Positions 48,115 to 60,939 of a stretch of DNA of 64,000 nt are shown piece after piece. Positions within the stretch are counted from its first letter, which is position 1. Each line of letters opens with the position of its first letter. Where the stretch lies: the NCBI GenBank assembly GCA_014773175.1, contig VXCM01000317.1, positions 248,001 to 312,000 of the forward strand, in the 5' to 3' direction. The notes beneath the pieces are model-generated. The model had not been told where the DNA came from. It saw only the letters and a list, made by a program, of their open reading frames with translations, and searched no databases. The position numbers and the translations under genes are program-made. This stretch comes from Lucifuga dentata (taxonomy: Eukaryota > Chordata > Actinopteri > Ophidiiformes > Bythitidae).

Positions 48115-49330
48115 AAAGTAGCTAGTGATTTCCTGTCATCCAGTGAATATCATGACGGCTGGCCAACTATATTTCACTGCAATGTATCACCAAGTGCATC
48201 TCCTCAGAAATGCAAATGTTCATATGCAACTATGCCATGTTAACAAACCACTGTACACATGATGGGGAATGCAATGTCACCCAAATAGCTTTTCTTTAGA
48301 ATACTCGTTAACATTGTACGCATCTGCAAAACATTCAATATTTTGAAAAATGATTATTTTTACAATATTTGTGAGAAACAATGGCATAGTAAAGTTATGG
48401 TGCATGTTATTCACCGAAAACCACTTAGACAGGTTTGTGAAAATACTGTTGTCATCAGTGACACACATGAATGGGATGAATATAATATATTGATAAGCCA
48501 CTTCGTGCCTTTTGTTGATGTCTTGGACCTAATGGTACAAATTCTGATCATTCAAGAGGGTCATGTGAGAACGTGTGATGCTCAGCAAATATTCTTCGTT
48601 TTGCTGTCAGTCTTAAAGCTAATCTTAATCTTACAACATGTGTGTATCGCAAAAAACCTTTTGCAACCAGAGAACATCACATGGCCCCGTAGCCACTATG
48701 CTAAAAATTGCTACACAATACCGTACTATTCCTGTGAGTCAAGTATACAGAGAAAGAGAAACTATTTCAATATTATTTTTATGATATTTCTCAATCTGTG
48801 GACATTTTTCATAAATCTATATACAGGGTTTTTCTTGCATAGAGAAGTGCAAGATGGCTGCCTCCATCAAATTTCATGCTGCCTCCGCCTCTTGACAAAA
48901 CTGTGACAGGTGTCTTCATGGAAAACACTATTTTCTAACAAGTGTTGCACTCAGTGGATTTCTGTCATTTGTAACTGTAAGTGCAGCATTACACCGATGT
49001 GGTGCATAATGCCGATGTGCGCTGTATTGTAATCAGCACAGTGCACCAATGTCGACAACCCACCCAACCCATCTTGAATCATGGACCAAGGAGTCTACGC
49101 GCACAGAGGATGCAGAGCCAAACCCTGTGGCACAATGAAAGTGAGGGCCAGCGTGCGCTGCTGAGATGGCATCCCAGCCCAGCAGGGCTCTGGGAGCACA
49201 GGTCCAGATGCCTTTTCACTGCCTTGTCTTGCTGTCCTTGCAGACGTTGATAAACATGACACTAAGCAGTGAATTTTAGTGGTAAATAATTATTGTAGTA
49301 TACTTGCAAGGTTTGTTTTAACATTATATC
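48115..49330. other. Unassigned sequence with the longest open frame
   Basis: The 187-codon plus frame at 48343-48906 is the longest in the window. It starts inside AT-rich sequence, has no domain signature, signal or repeat I recognise, and the region from 48820 looks like worn repeat DNA. I treat it as chance. Confidence 0.45.
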
Positions 49331-49336
49331 AGTTCA

Positions 49337-49350
49337 CCAGTAGAGGGCAT
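49337..49350 (+). promoter_or_regulatory. CTCF-like motif
   Basis: CCAGTAGAGGGCAT fits 13 of 14 positions of the CTCF core (CCASYAGRKGGCRS). The match is seen; binding is unknown. Such words also occur inside old repeats. Confidence 0.35.
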
Positions 49351-49499
49351 TGCCAGTATATGTTTTGTTTAGAGTATACACAGTATAATTCCGCGAGAAT
49401 AAGCATGAAATTTAGAGAGAGAGAGCCAGACTGGGCTGGCCTTTATGATGTGCGCTGCAGCTGGCCATAAGTGACTGTAGAGCAGAGCCTATACAGTAC

Positions 49500-49698
49500 T
49501 GCCGTGCCCAGAAAGTATCCTGTCACGCAGGCTACTTTTTACTGGCACAGCTCAATTCGAGAACCACTCATCCAAACAACTTCACACACGACACTGCGCT
49601 TCCTTGGGTCCTGAGCAATGAACCTGCCAAATTTCAGCTTCATAGTGGCGGGTTCTAGAGATTGGTGACAGACAGAGAAACTGTCTTTATAGATAGAT
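49500..49698 (+). mobile_element. Probable 3' tail of an old retroelement
   Basis: The stretch CTGCCAAATTTCAGCTTCATA (given here as CCAAATTTCAGCTTCATA, about 49627-49644), then GGTTCTAGAGA and a GACAGACAGA to GATAGATA end, resembles the microsatellite-ended 3' tails of worn non-LTR elements in fish. No reverse-transcriptase frame is visible upstream. Family assignment is from resemblance only. Confidence 0.4.
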
Positions 49699-49699
49699 A

Positions 49700-50215
49700 A
49701 TTGTCATTTTCTTCAATCATATAATTATTAGAACTACTAAAATATACTGCTTGTAAAAAGTGTTTGCTTGAGCCAGTTGCTACACATGATGCGCGTGTGT
49801 ACACATGATCAAGATGCAGGATGGACTGGCCATCAGGAGAGGCGGGACTTTTCCTGGTGGCCTTTGCACTGCACAATATAATATTAATTAAAATGAACTT
49901 AAACAAAAGGTTAGGAGAAACAGTGGTGGACAATTATGGGACGGACCCCCCCCACCCCACACTCCAACCCTGTCAGGATGGTACCACCTCCATTTCATTT
50001 TGATTCAGGAAAAACCCTGATATATTATTATAGAATATCTGGAATGTTATAAAAAATGCACCTTTCAATTGTTACCATAGAGGGGGCAGTCACAGCTGTA
50101 TGTAAATTCATTGGCTTGTTGGGCTTTGTCATAAAAGGTTGAAACATGTGCAATTAATCTTAAGGCATGTGCAACAAGTATAATTTCCAAATCATCATAA
50201 TGCCGGTGCTTTTTT
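49700..50215. other. Unassigned, probably repeat-derived
   Basis: GATGGACTGGCCATCAGGAG (about 49820) and CGGACCCCCCCCACCCC (about 49942) recall worn repeats, but I cannot name a family. Confidence 0.35.
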
Positions 50216-50219
50216 GCAG

Positions 50220-50560
50220 GCTTCCATGTCTTACAATATGTCATCCAAAAGCCTTCAGTAGGAGATATGGGATGTCAGATGTAAATTAGGTGGCATACAG
50301 TGACCTCCACGCTGTTCCAGCTTTGATTAATCCACAGCGAGGTCATTGATCCCTGTGTCTTAGGTGCTCAAACAGCATTTACATAATTCATAAAAATTCC
50401 TAGATTTGGATGGCATTCATATGATTGGCTAAAATGATAATCAATTCCAACATTTTGTCAGTGTTAATGCCATGTACAGTACAAGAAATGGATTCCCTCC
50501 TTCTGGAGCCACCAGTGCCTTGCTCTTGCAATGAGTGTTGTGTCAGCATTATCATGATCT
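50220..50560. promoter_or_regulatory. Candidate conserved non-coding element
   Basis: Complex sequence with CTTTGATTAATCCACAGCG near 50321 and ATGATTGGCTAAAATGATAA near 50419. TCF/LEF-like, homeodomain and CCAAT-type (ATTGG) words lie close together. No open frame. Inferred. Confidence 0.33.
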
Positions 50561-50564
50561 GACC

Positions 50565-52695
50565 TAAACCAGAAGTGGAACACGGTATGAGGTCAGACTT
50601 CATTTGCTGTTAAAATACATTTCCAGTTTTTTTTATTAAGAAAATTTAGTGCGACACTGGCTTTCGGCCCCACATTGAGTGCTGGCTTGCTCCAAATCCA
50701 AAGCATCTGCTGCTGGTCCAGTTTATCACAATTGGTTGCATTACCTTTGGCAAGGCACGTTTACTTTTCCAGTCCACTGCTTGTGTTTAACATTGTAATT
50801 TCATAATCAACTCTTAAACCTGATACTACACAGGCTGCACAAATCACTAAATTTGTATGCTTTTCTTTAATATTAGAACATTTTTACAAATTCCCAGATC
50901 TAAATCAAATTGTGTTATTCATTCAAGTGCAGTAATTCATGAGAAAATAGTGAGAATGAAAAAAAACACCTTATCTTGTTAAGAAATCTTAAAAAAAAAA
51001 AAAAAANTTAAAAAAAAAAAAAAAGAAAAAATCATGGAAGAGCATTGAAATCAAATCACTTGTTCTTCCCCAAATTTTACAGACTTCTGTTAAGAAGTTT
51101 CTAAAGTATGATTTGATAGAGGCAATTAATTGAAACTTGAATTGAGCAGCTTTCTCAAGTACCTTGATGTCACTCCTTTCACGGTCAGAATTGCTTTTGT
51201 TGCTGGTATTCTCTCTTTTCAGTTTCTCTGAGTTTAGATTACATTTAATCTTCATACAATCCTGCTAGTGTGTAGCGTAGCTAGATAAGCATGACAAAGC
51301 TATGGCAAATTTACGCAAGTTTGTGTTTCTGTTTTTGGGTAAGATGGACTTTAGTGCTGCCTTTAGGGACCAGTTAGTGTGCTGATATGTATTTTTACAA
51401 CTACTGGTTCAGTTCAGAGCTCTTAACCAGTGATACATAACATATAATGGTGTGTGTGCTCATTTGCTTTTGTGTCTGGGTGTGTTTTCTTCTCTCCAGT
51501 GCGTCCACACAGTTTTCCTTCAGTCCAACGTCTTTTATCAGCATAAAGCTGCCCAAACAGCTGCAGCCTTCCACCGAGAATTCCAAGACAGCTTGTCATC
51601 TAAACAAGCTCACACACATGCACACACACACTTCTTCTCTTCAGCATCTCTCTCCAATCCTCTTGTATCTATCCCAGGTGGAATTGGGCTGAACAATGGC
51701 ATGATGGGCAGGGTGTTGTTTGGTGGGCTTGCTGTGGACGGTTGAATCCTACCCAAGGTGACCTCTGAGAAGAGGCAGAGTTGAGGGCTTTGGCTGCGTA
51801 ATGGATTGGTGTCACTCAGAAATGTTTGGCCGAGTAGTGATATCATCCTGATGGCATCAGGTAAAAAAAAAAGAAAAGAAAAACATCTACAATTTATTTT
51901 TCCTCCTATCTTTACTTTATTTTTTTTTTTTGAAGTGCAACAGTCACTTTGCAGTTTGTTTTGGGGCAATTTTATGACACTTTTAGACCCTTAAATCCTA
52001 ACCTCATTACTTCAACATACTATACCGTAATTGTGTAATTTCAAAGATTCATGGACAATGTCCAAGTGGGTAATGCCTTCTTAATTCTACAAAAATAAAT
52101 ATAATTTTTGCATGTTTGTTACTGCACAAACACCTGTTATAAGAAGTGAATAAAGCTTCAATGTATAAGTGAAACACTGTATAATTTGTACAGTGTAATA
52201 GAATTCTATAAATCTTGCAGATGCCATTTAGAATAATAACATAACTGTCACTGTCCCCCATTGTAGCTTAGTTAAAATATACTTTAATATTTTCTTTCTG
52301 AGAAATACACTTTCTCAGACCAAATAAGATTCATCTATGAAAAGGAGCTTATTTTACTAGAAAACTGATTGACTTTTACATCTGAGTATTGAACAAAATT
52401 GCACTACAAAGAGAGTAAAGCAAATAAATGTTAAATTATTTTAACAAAAATTTTGAAATTTAACTTATTTACAAGTTCATATACTTACATTATATTTTAT
52501 TTAAAGTGTCTCGATATGATTTTGTCTATGAAATTCAATGTTACTCATAATGCATGAATTAATTAGCTATTACATTTTTAATTTCACAAAAAACAGACAG
52601 CAACTTTCAAGTATGTCTGCAATGTGTACAATACACACAGCTACACATATTTAGTTATGAGTTATTGTATGTGTGTGTTTCTGTGTCATTGAATG
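50565..52695. other. Unassigned AT-rich sequence
   Basis: It contains the A run split by the N at 51007 (50991-51024), a CA-rich patch at about 51611-51630 and a T run near 51921-51931. No gene. Confidence 0.5.
50991..51024. repeat. Poly(A) tract split by an N
   Basis: TTA plus an A run appears on both sides of the N at 51007, the pattern expected from a repeated contig end. Confidence 0.85.
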
Positions 52696-52699
52696 CATG

Positions 52700-52890
52700 T
52701 GTGTTTCCATCACAGTAATTAACTGAAACACAAAGCGAAAGTGGGTACGACAGCAGCAGAGTAATTAGCAAATGCTGAAGCTATACGACTGTTAAATCTG
52801 CCCATCGCCAATATTACCGCATGTCAATGAAGGAGACTCACATGAGATCCAGATTTCGCTTCAATTACCTTGAAATGAACCAATTAAAAA
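52700..52890. promoter_or_regulatory. Candidate conserved non-coding element
   Basis: CAGTAATTAACTGAAAC, GAGTAATTAGCAAATGC and CGCCAATATTACCGCATG words in about 190 clean bases. Two TAATTA cores within 50 bases. Inferred enhancer-type element. Confidence 0.35.
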
Positions 52891-52894
52891 AAAT

Positions 52895-54045
52895 ATATAT
52901 CCTGAACTTTCATATATATTGATCTTAATTATTTCAGCCCCAGAGGGTTCAACACTCCAAAGCAAAAACAGAAGAGGCGGTTTCTGCCTTCCCTCCTCCT
53001 TCTGACAGAGATTTTGCTCTCTTGGTGTGGAGGTGTTCAGAAAAAATAGCCTGGGGCACCTGGCAGAGGATTTGACCTGTTCCTTTCAGTCGAGAGAAAG
53101 AGAGAGAGAGGAGAAAAACACACTTTTTCCCACACTAGCCATATTCAAGTTTAAAGACAGGAAAGTACAGCGGTGCCCCTATAGGTGGATGCCTTCATTT
53201 TTCTACATGTGTGCAGTGTTGAACAATCTAGACATTGTGCTGACCCGCCCTGCCCGCTCTCAGCTTACACACCCAAAATAAGATAAACAATAATAAAAAC
53301 TTTTCACGTTTATCGAGAGTCCAGAGGTTCACCGTGTCACGTTAATTTACTTTCAGTCTTATGGCATCACAGCTAGTCACGCGATGGTATGTTAACACCC
53401 TTGATGGTGTATTAAGTAGGATATATAATATGTCGTAAAGATGAAAGTTAGCCCATATAAAAACCGACACTGCTCCTGTGTTTGGCTCATTTGGTTCTAT
53501 TTAATTAATTTCAGTTCCAGCCATGGAACATTCCACACAATTTTTAGCTTTAAAACCAATCATATTTTTGTGACCTCACGAAATAAACACAGCTTATCCA
53601 AGTAATGTTATGAAAATGAAGACCTTTAAGTTTTGCCAAAGAAGGTATGATTTAGGCTTAATGGTCAATTAATCAACAATTCATGATCAGTTGTAACTAC
53701 AAACACAATACGTGAGTTGAGGCAAAAATATGACTGCTGCAGAAATGCTCTAAACTTTGTTATACACAACGGAGTTTTTATGTCAATCACTCAACTATCT
53801 AACAATAACTCATATTTTCCACAATGGCTCTAGTACCATGGGATAACACTTCAATTCTACCACATACTACTGCAAAATTGGCGTATTTCATATTTCTGAG
53901 AAAGGGGCACATGGATCGCTGACAGCCTTTTTTCCTGAACTGTATTTTCATGGTGGAGTTGTGCCCGATGATGGTTATGATAATTTGATCTGAGAAGACA
54001 CAGAGATTTGAACTTGCAGAAAGGGAGATGCAAATCCCTCTGTAA
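52895..54045. other. Unassigned sequence
   Basis: GA-rich patch at 53093-53114; otherwise no feature recognised. Confidence 0.5.
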
Positions 54046-54049
54046 ATCC

Positions 54050-54262
54050 CTACACTATATAGCCCCCAGCCTGCCGGGAGACTTTAATATCTACTGGAAT
54101 GATTAAACTGAAAAGGTGAAACCACCATTGTAGTAATAAGAAGTGGGGCTGTGCAACAGGGGTTGGGGAGTGGGCTAATAGTTTGAATGCAACTCTGACC
54201 TCCAATGTACACAGACGCTCCAGAATGCTAATTTAGCCAAATCATTTGCATCTTTTTTTTTT
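54050..54262. promoter_or_regulatory. Possible conserved element with octamer words
   Basis: ATGCTAAT (54225-54232) and ATTTGCAT (54244-54251, an exact POU octamer on the minus strand) lie 11 bases apart, just before the poly(T) tract. The upstream part (AATGATTAAACTG near 54099) is complex. Inferred. Confidence 0.3.
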
Positions 54263-54282
54263 TTTGNTTTTTTTTTTTTTGG
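54253..54282. repeat. Poly(T) tract split by an N
   Basis: T run with a G and the single N (54267) in the middle. Confidence 0.85.
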
Positions 54283-54511
54283 TAATGATTCAACTCTGAA
54301 TATTGACATGAGTGACACAGTTTGGAGAAAAATGATTGCTGCTTTTGTTTATTATTCAGTAACTCATTCATTTTTTCAATGCTCAAATCAATGCTTCAAT
54401 TAAAGAGCATCATGCTATTTTTGACCACTAGGGCCATTTCATATCATATCAGTTAATCTAGTTTTTACCGCTAATGTGTCAGCAATCTACATCAAATGCA
54501 GTGGAGGAAAA

Positions 54512-54539
54512 GGGCTGGGCTGGGCTGGGCTGCTGGGCT
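54512..54539. repeat. (GGGCT)n minisatellite-like array
   Basis: Four clean GGGCT units, then a TGCTGGGCTG variant. Confidence 0.85.
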
Positions 54540-54699
54540 GCCCCCTGAGAGGAACAACATTATGACAACAAGGAGCTCCTTGCAAAAAAAAATAAATGCA
54601 CGATGCAGATAGAGCAAGACACTGAGCTTGGAATGTTTTGCCTTCTATATGCATGTTTACTACAACTGCCTCATGTTTGATTGTTGCTGTACTGGTGCT

Positions 54700-54860
54700 T
54701 TTGCATTGCAAACTCCAATAAATATGCTAATTTATGCATTTGGCAGAAACAGATCTGCATGAGCATCCCACTGGAGACAATGTTCTCATTACCGTTTGGA
54801 TGCAAATAAAATATTTATTATCCTTTTAGCATTTCATAGCTCATTGTTTCCTTAACATTT
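54700..54860. promoter_or_regulatory. Possible conserved element with octamer words
   Basis: ATGCTAAT (54724-54731), TTATGCATTTGG next to it, and an exact octamer ATGCAAAT (54800-54807) in 85 bases. POU-class factors bind such words; use here is inferred. Confidence 0.32.
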
Positions 54861-55107
54861 CTGTCTATGGCAGATAATGTACAATGTGTTTGTGTATAAA
54901 ATTAGCTTTAATTAATTAATAAATACAGAATGATATACACTTTAAGAGTATCCTGTACACCAAATAAGAGATCTTTGTCTTTTTTGTTCTCTTGTGAACT
55001 CTTTTTTTTTTTTTTCTAGCAAAACACTATAATTTTAGTGCAACATTTAAAAAATCCTGCATGAAATTATCTTCACCTAATTTGGCTTCTACTTACGGTT
55101 GGTTTGG

Positions 55108-55135
55108 TTTGGTTCTGCTGACCAGCAGAACCAAA
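55108..55135. repeat. Near-perfect 28-base palindrome
   Basis: TTTGGTTCTGCTG (55108-55120) and CAGCAGAACCAAA (55123-55135) are exact reverse complements with only AC between them. Upstream, the GGTTTGGTTT words extend the left arm as a short direct repeat. Confidence 0.92.
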
Positions 55136-58100
55136 TACCAGGCTGACACTGCACAACTCCACTCCTCAGACCTCATCTAAATGTCTATTTATAGTCTTAA
55201 TATATGGACCGAATAAAACTCCTGAGGTTTTCAGAACCAAATATGATATCGCTGTTGGATGCTCAATTAAGCACATGAAAAAGGTCAAGAAAGGGGTTTA
55301 AAGCAACAGTTCCTCTGTAAGTAAACTGTGTACTCTTGTGAAGTCATCCCCTGAAGAAATTCTCATCAAGTAAAGATATTAAAGCAACTGTTAAATATTC
55401 AACCTTCTCTTCAGTCAACTCATGACATTCCACTTTTGACAAGCTATGACTCCAAAATCTGCACAGCCTGATTTAATTTTTCTGTTATCTGCTGTATGCC
55501 GGACACAAAAGCTAGAATATTCGATGGTTAGCAGGACTGCTGATTTAATAATAATAATTTAATAATGAAACCCTCTGCAGTTGTGGAGTCTGACAGTGGG
55601 TTGCGATAACCACTCTGTCAGCTAAACATAAGTGCACTTGATTCTTGCTGTAGCATATTTCAATGTAGCGAGTAAGAGTACCTCTAGAAGTCATAAAAAT
55701 CACTTGGTTTAATGTAGTTTATCTTATCATGAAATCCCACACCATCCACCATGTTTACAGGCATCATGTTCTTTTCAAACACACACCATATCCTCTGACT
55801 AACTACCTCCGCATTCACGTCATTACAGCTTCACACGCTACAAACTCAAATCTCAAATTAGTAAGTGGCATGAAGTTGAACATAACTTCTCTTTTGGTCA
55901 CTTCACTGTTGTTAGTCTTTTTTCAGTATTTAAGTTCTCATAGGCCAAACATCAGTGACTAATATTGATTTTTTTTTTTTTTTTTTTTTAATCTATGACC
56001 TCAAACAGCCTCACCACACTAAGAGCAAGTGCAAGAGCAAAACGCGTGAACCATGTAGAAGTTTAAGAATGGTCAATTTACCTTTACATTACTTCAGACA
56101 ATTGTGTCAGGGTTATACCTCCCCTCAAACAACCTGTATATTGACCTGTAACATAGGATAAAATGCATTTTTATCTTTCCTATGACCCTGCTAAACAGCA
56201 TCAATGCACAAAAGCAACCAATTTGCAGGGTGAATGCAACGATTCATTCAGGCTCCATACATAGTAATTCTGCTCAAGCCCCTTTAGTCTCTGCTGGCTA
56301 AATCCTCCGTTAGAGATAGAGGCTGGGTTTGATCCCCTGAAGGATCTCAGTTTATTTCTCTTGCAAATCTGCTGCCAGATGACAGCGTTAGCTTTGTGGA
56401 CTGTGGCTACCCACGCTGTCTTAAAGAATGACACAATGGCTGATGACACAGTCTTTTCGCTGCTATACCATGCTGAAGCCACTCGCTTACATGGAGTGAA
56501 AACAATTTTCCTGTTATAGACGAAACTGATGTGTTTATTTATGGTTATTTCTCATTTTTCAGCTGTCATAGATTCCCTATGTCAAATGTTTTTAGGGGTT
56601 TCATTGTGCTATTTAAGGATTTAGGTTTGCTAAGTTCAATATTAAAATTTACTCATTAAAAGCTACTATCTGTGATCCAAATATAAATAAAATGATCCCC
56701 CCCCCAACCAAAAATCAAGCCAGAAAAATGGGAGAATAATTTTCAATTTTGATCAACTGTACTATGTGAAACGCTGATTTACATGGTCAAAATAAATGAA
56801 GGATTTAAACATAGCACACTGACATCAACTTAAAGTGGTATTGATTATTACAAATATAAGTGTACAAAGTGTTTTTTTTTGCAAGGCCAGCCGCAAAGAA
56901 AATGAAAAAAAAAAAAAAAANAAAAAAAAAAAAAAAGAAAACAAAATATTGTTTGCCTACACAGCCACGGCCTGCACGGCTCTCTGTGCTGCACATGCCT
57001 GGTTTCTTCTGTGCACAGGAACACAGTCACGCATCATTTCATCAGCACTGTGCAACCAGCTGCTGTTGCTGCTTGCTCATTAAACATTTGTAGAGTCAAT
57101 ACAAATTCCACCAAGGCTCCCTTCCTCAGGGCAAACACTGGAAAATACAGTATGTAAACAGTACCGCACTTATCATTCACCTCTGCAGAAAATAGAGTCA
57201 TCTTCCAACCGTACTGTATCAATAACTGAAGGATGGGGAGGGGGGAGCAGAGGTAAAACCACCGTAATTCATTATGAGTCTGTGTTGCCTGCGGCACATG
57301 AGAAGGTTTGCTGCTGTTGGCAGCATTTCTCTCTGCAAAGCGTCGCTGATTATTGTTAAATGTCAGCATGAAATATCAACTCACCACATGAGAGTTCTTC
57401 AACTAGAAAAAGAGTGTTGTGATGCATTAATGGTACTCTTTAAGAAAAGCTTTATTCATAACAGCTTTGCTGTGCACACAGTCATTTTCTGCTCTTCCCC
57501 ATTTCACCGTCGTGCAGATCTACATATACGTAGAGCTTCTTAGTACAATTACAGCTTTAAACTGCTAAAAGCTGTGGTCCAACAACGGTGGATTCAAATG
57601 ATGGACACTTTGAATATCTTAGACACAGGGCAAGAAAAGCACGTCAATGCTTTGTACTGCAACATGCAAAACAGCAGCATATTTAACATGACTGATGATA
57701 TTTAGAAACATAACTCTGCTATTGGAACATACAGTAGTATGAGCTTTGGTGAAGACTGAGAAGGCTGCAGAGACTACTGTATATTGACTGCTATGGGGAG
57801 TAATCTGGGTGCTGGCATGCCGTCCCCGCACTGCAAATGTGAGAATAGTCTGCTGGGAGCTAAAGCACTCTGGGGCCTGCTTATCAAACGTCTTCCTGTG
57901 ATCCCAGGTAGCTAGGCCCTCGTGGGTCATCCACTGAGCGAGACCGTAGCAGAAGACAACTCCAGACTAATGCTACAAGGAGTCTTGGAATCTTGCAAAG
58001 TTGTTTCTAATTGTGAAACTGAAGATACCTAAGAAATGTTACAGACTCTTGTAATCCACCTAAAAGAAGAACTGTAACATTCTTTTTTTAATAATCACAT

Positions 58101-58257
58101 TTTTTTAAGTTACAAAGTATGATAAAATTAAGTCTGATCTTGTAATTTAATCCTATAACGTGTGTAAACACCAAAAGTTAGTTTGTTTTCCCCCAGGCTG
58201 ACCTCTAATTTCCTATGTCACAGACACTTTGAAATCCAGTTTGTTTTTGTGTCCTTC

Positions 58258-58304
58258 AAAAAAAAAAAAAAAAAANAAAAAAAAAAAAAAAAAGAAAAAA
58301 AAAA
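58258..58304. repeat. Poly(A) tract split by an N
   Basis: A-rich run of about 45 bases with the single N at 58276 and a G near the right end. Confidence 0.88.
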
Positions 58305-58959
58305 CACATTCTCATAAATCACTTATTCATGGTATAAACTTGTGAGAATCTAAAATACTGTAACAAAGGCAAATTACTCTTCTATATTTGGTCAGACATA
58401 CAATAGGTCTCAAGGTATCTTGGGTAAATTCAAAAAAACTTAACCTTGCATTGTCCAAGACTTAACCTCATCATCAGTTGAAACAAAGTTTCAGAGAAAA
58501 GGCAAAAATGTAACCTTAACATGAACTCTGTATGAACATATGACCCTCAACGGTATGAACTTCTTCTGGTGTAAAACCGAATAAATAAGTCCCATGTGTG
58601 CCAAATGATTATGTGAGAATCAACATTTATTGAACCTATCTGTCCAGAATCTTAGTTTGCTTTTGATCTTATCCCAAATTTCATTAGGGAAACTTAATTG
58701 AATTTACAACAGCGGAAACGTGCAAATATAGTTCGTGGGTGTGTCATAAAAAAAAGCTCACAACACAGCATCTCTATGGAAATCCTGTTTCTGCCATTTT
58801 GTCACCCAGGAAATGAAGTTTACAAAAACACTGTCGTGTGAGTGAGATGCCAGACAGAACGGTCTACTCCACAAAACAAAAGCAAACACAAAGTCTAAAG
58901 ATAGCTGACGGCTGTCAGTCAAACCCATCTCCAGCTGCCTTCGCCTGTCAGCCGTCACT

Positions 58960-59290
58960 CTTTCCCATGGTTCCTCTGGGCTGGAGTATCTCTGGCCATG
59001 CTTTTAGATAAACAGATCAAATTCCTCCTCAAACACGCCGCTGCCATCCCTTTTGATAACAATGTAATAATTCAAAACAAATGATTCAGCTCTTTGATGA
59101 GAGCACTTTTATGGGTCAGCAAGACTCACCCTCACGCTGACATCTGTTTGATTTTATCTTTTTGAACTTTATCCTCTGCTGGAAAATTTACTGGCTCTGA
59201 CCAGACCAGCCTGTTAAAACCAGACTAATAGAGGGGCAAGAAGAAGTGAGTCACAGGACAGGACAGCATGTCCTGAGCGCCAGAACCTGA
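58960..59290. promoter_or_regulatory. Possible conserved non-coding element
   Basis: Complex block with TTTTGATAACAATGTAATAA near 59050 and TTTTATGGGTCAG near 59107. No open frame of interest. Weak inference. Confidence 0.28.
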
Positions 59291-59294
59291 CTCA

Positions 59295-60935
59295 ATCTGC
59301 ACTCACTACACAACATTATCGAGCAATGAAATGAAACTGATGTTTCAGCGTCATGTCAGGAAATTTAGTCAAATAAATGCAAAAGGTGGTAGAATAAATG
59401 CAAGAAACACAAATAAGAAGTACATGGAGGTGACATGACATGAAATAAGTGAGTGAGATTGGCGTAGCTATGGGAAGTACGAGGGGTTTGCCAGTGGATG
59501 GACAAATACTTTTAACATGTTTTGTGTCACTTTAAGCTATGGTTATTTATTGCTTTTTTTTTTGTTTTTAGTTTTTTTTTTTTAACTCAATGAAAATTTT
59601 TCCTTAACCTGAATACAATTGCTTAACTGGCTTAAGCTTATGCAAAGTTTTGGTTACACAAACTTAACCAAAGTTGTTTGTTACCAAAATATATCATTTA
59701 GCTAACTATTTATTTTGACAGGATAATGTATGTACAGTTCCTGCTATTATCACACAATCATTTCATAGCAGAGGAAGTTTTGTTTCTACTGTACTGCACA
59801 TTTTGCAGCTCTTGACAATTATGATTATGATAATCACAGCAATGCGGGATGACTGAGGCTTATTTTTTCCTTAAATTCATCTGTGGATTCAGTTTGAAGT
59901 GTTTTGCATGTTTCTCTTGGTCTGGACTTGATTGGAACGCACGAACAAAGACAACACTGAGAACCACTCAGAAAACCAAAACTTTGTCCTCTTATTGTTA
60001 TTATGAGTGCTACATTCTCATGCTTCTCTATATTTCTTCCTTTGACGAGGACGGGGGAGGGGNTGCCTGTGCTCTAGACCTGGCCACGGTTGGAGCTGTA
60101 TGCTAAAGCCATGGTCAGGCCCAAGAGATTTCCAGCCTCTTAGATGCCTATAACTCATCCCTAGCCCTGCTTCTGAAGGGAGATTTTCCCCTCTCAATCC
60201 CAGGCCTGAAATATCCTTTCAAAGGCCGCAGACTGGAGACAGATATGTAGGTGTTTTAGATAAGGTAGGAATTGCATTAAAGGATTTTTCCATTTTAAAG
60301 CTGTTACCATCTTTTCTTGCCCTTTCCCATAGACTTGAGAAGAGCAGTTGGAAAAGGATGGGAATAAGGGTAAGGCATGTGCTTTGAGACGGACTAGTCC
60401 TTACATTTGTGGTCAGTTCACAGCTCATAAAAGACTAGTGCTAACCTCAGTAAAAACTGAATAATGTAGAGTGGCTCGAGGCATCACAGAGCCTTCTCAA
60501 AGAATAGTGAATATCTTGACCCAAGTTTGGAGGAAAATCCTCTCAGCTCATTGATCTCTGCAAGCATAATTACAGGGTCGTCTGACGAATCATCTGGAAC
60601 AAAACAGAAGATTTAGAGTGATAAATTTTTTGCAAGATTCTTGCCAAATGCAAACGCTAAATTAAAACCTCTTTCCCCAGACCTCAGAATGGAATAATTC
60701 TGTTTTGCAAAGCACTGTGTGGCCAAGAAAGACTCAGCAGTATTCCCCAGTCTGTGGTGTGTGTGAAAGTGAAAGTTGGATAAACAGCAGATCTGTTAGG
60801 GCCCGAGCACGTTGGTATGTGCACGGCATTCCCGACTCTCTCCACACTCCTCTGCTTTATAACGGCGTACCATTCACTTTGGTGTTTACTTTAGAAATTT
60901 ATAATTATGTGACCTTCTTTTTCCCTGGCCAATTA
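59295..60935. other. Unassigned sequence
   Basis: T-rich tract at 59557-59583 and a G-rich run next to the N at 60063. The GC-richer patch at 60050-60240 has no recognisable protein. No gene. Confidence 0.5.
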
Positions 60936-60939
60936 TATT

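Larger units (their letters stand above)
54865..58955. other. Unassigned AT-rich sequence
   Basis: It holds T or A runs at 55001-55016, 55969-55990, 56902-56937 (N at 56921) and 58258-58304 (N at 58276), and the palindrome at 55108-55135. A slightly complex stretch at 57270-57390 is unremarkable. No gene. Confidence 0.5.

Noticed and set aside
48343..48906. Longest open frame, 187 codons on the plus strand
   Set aside because: No domain, motif or signal recognised; composition follows the AT-rich background; length is within reach of chance over 64 kb and six frames.
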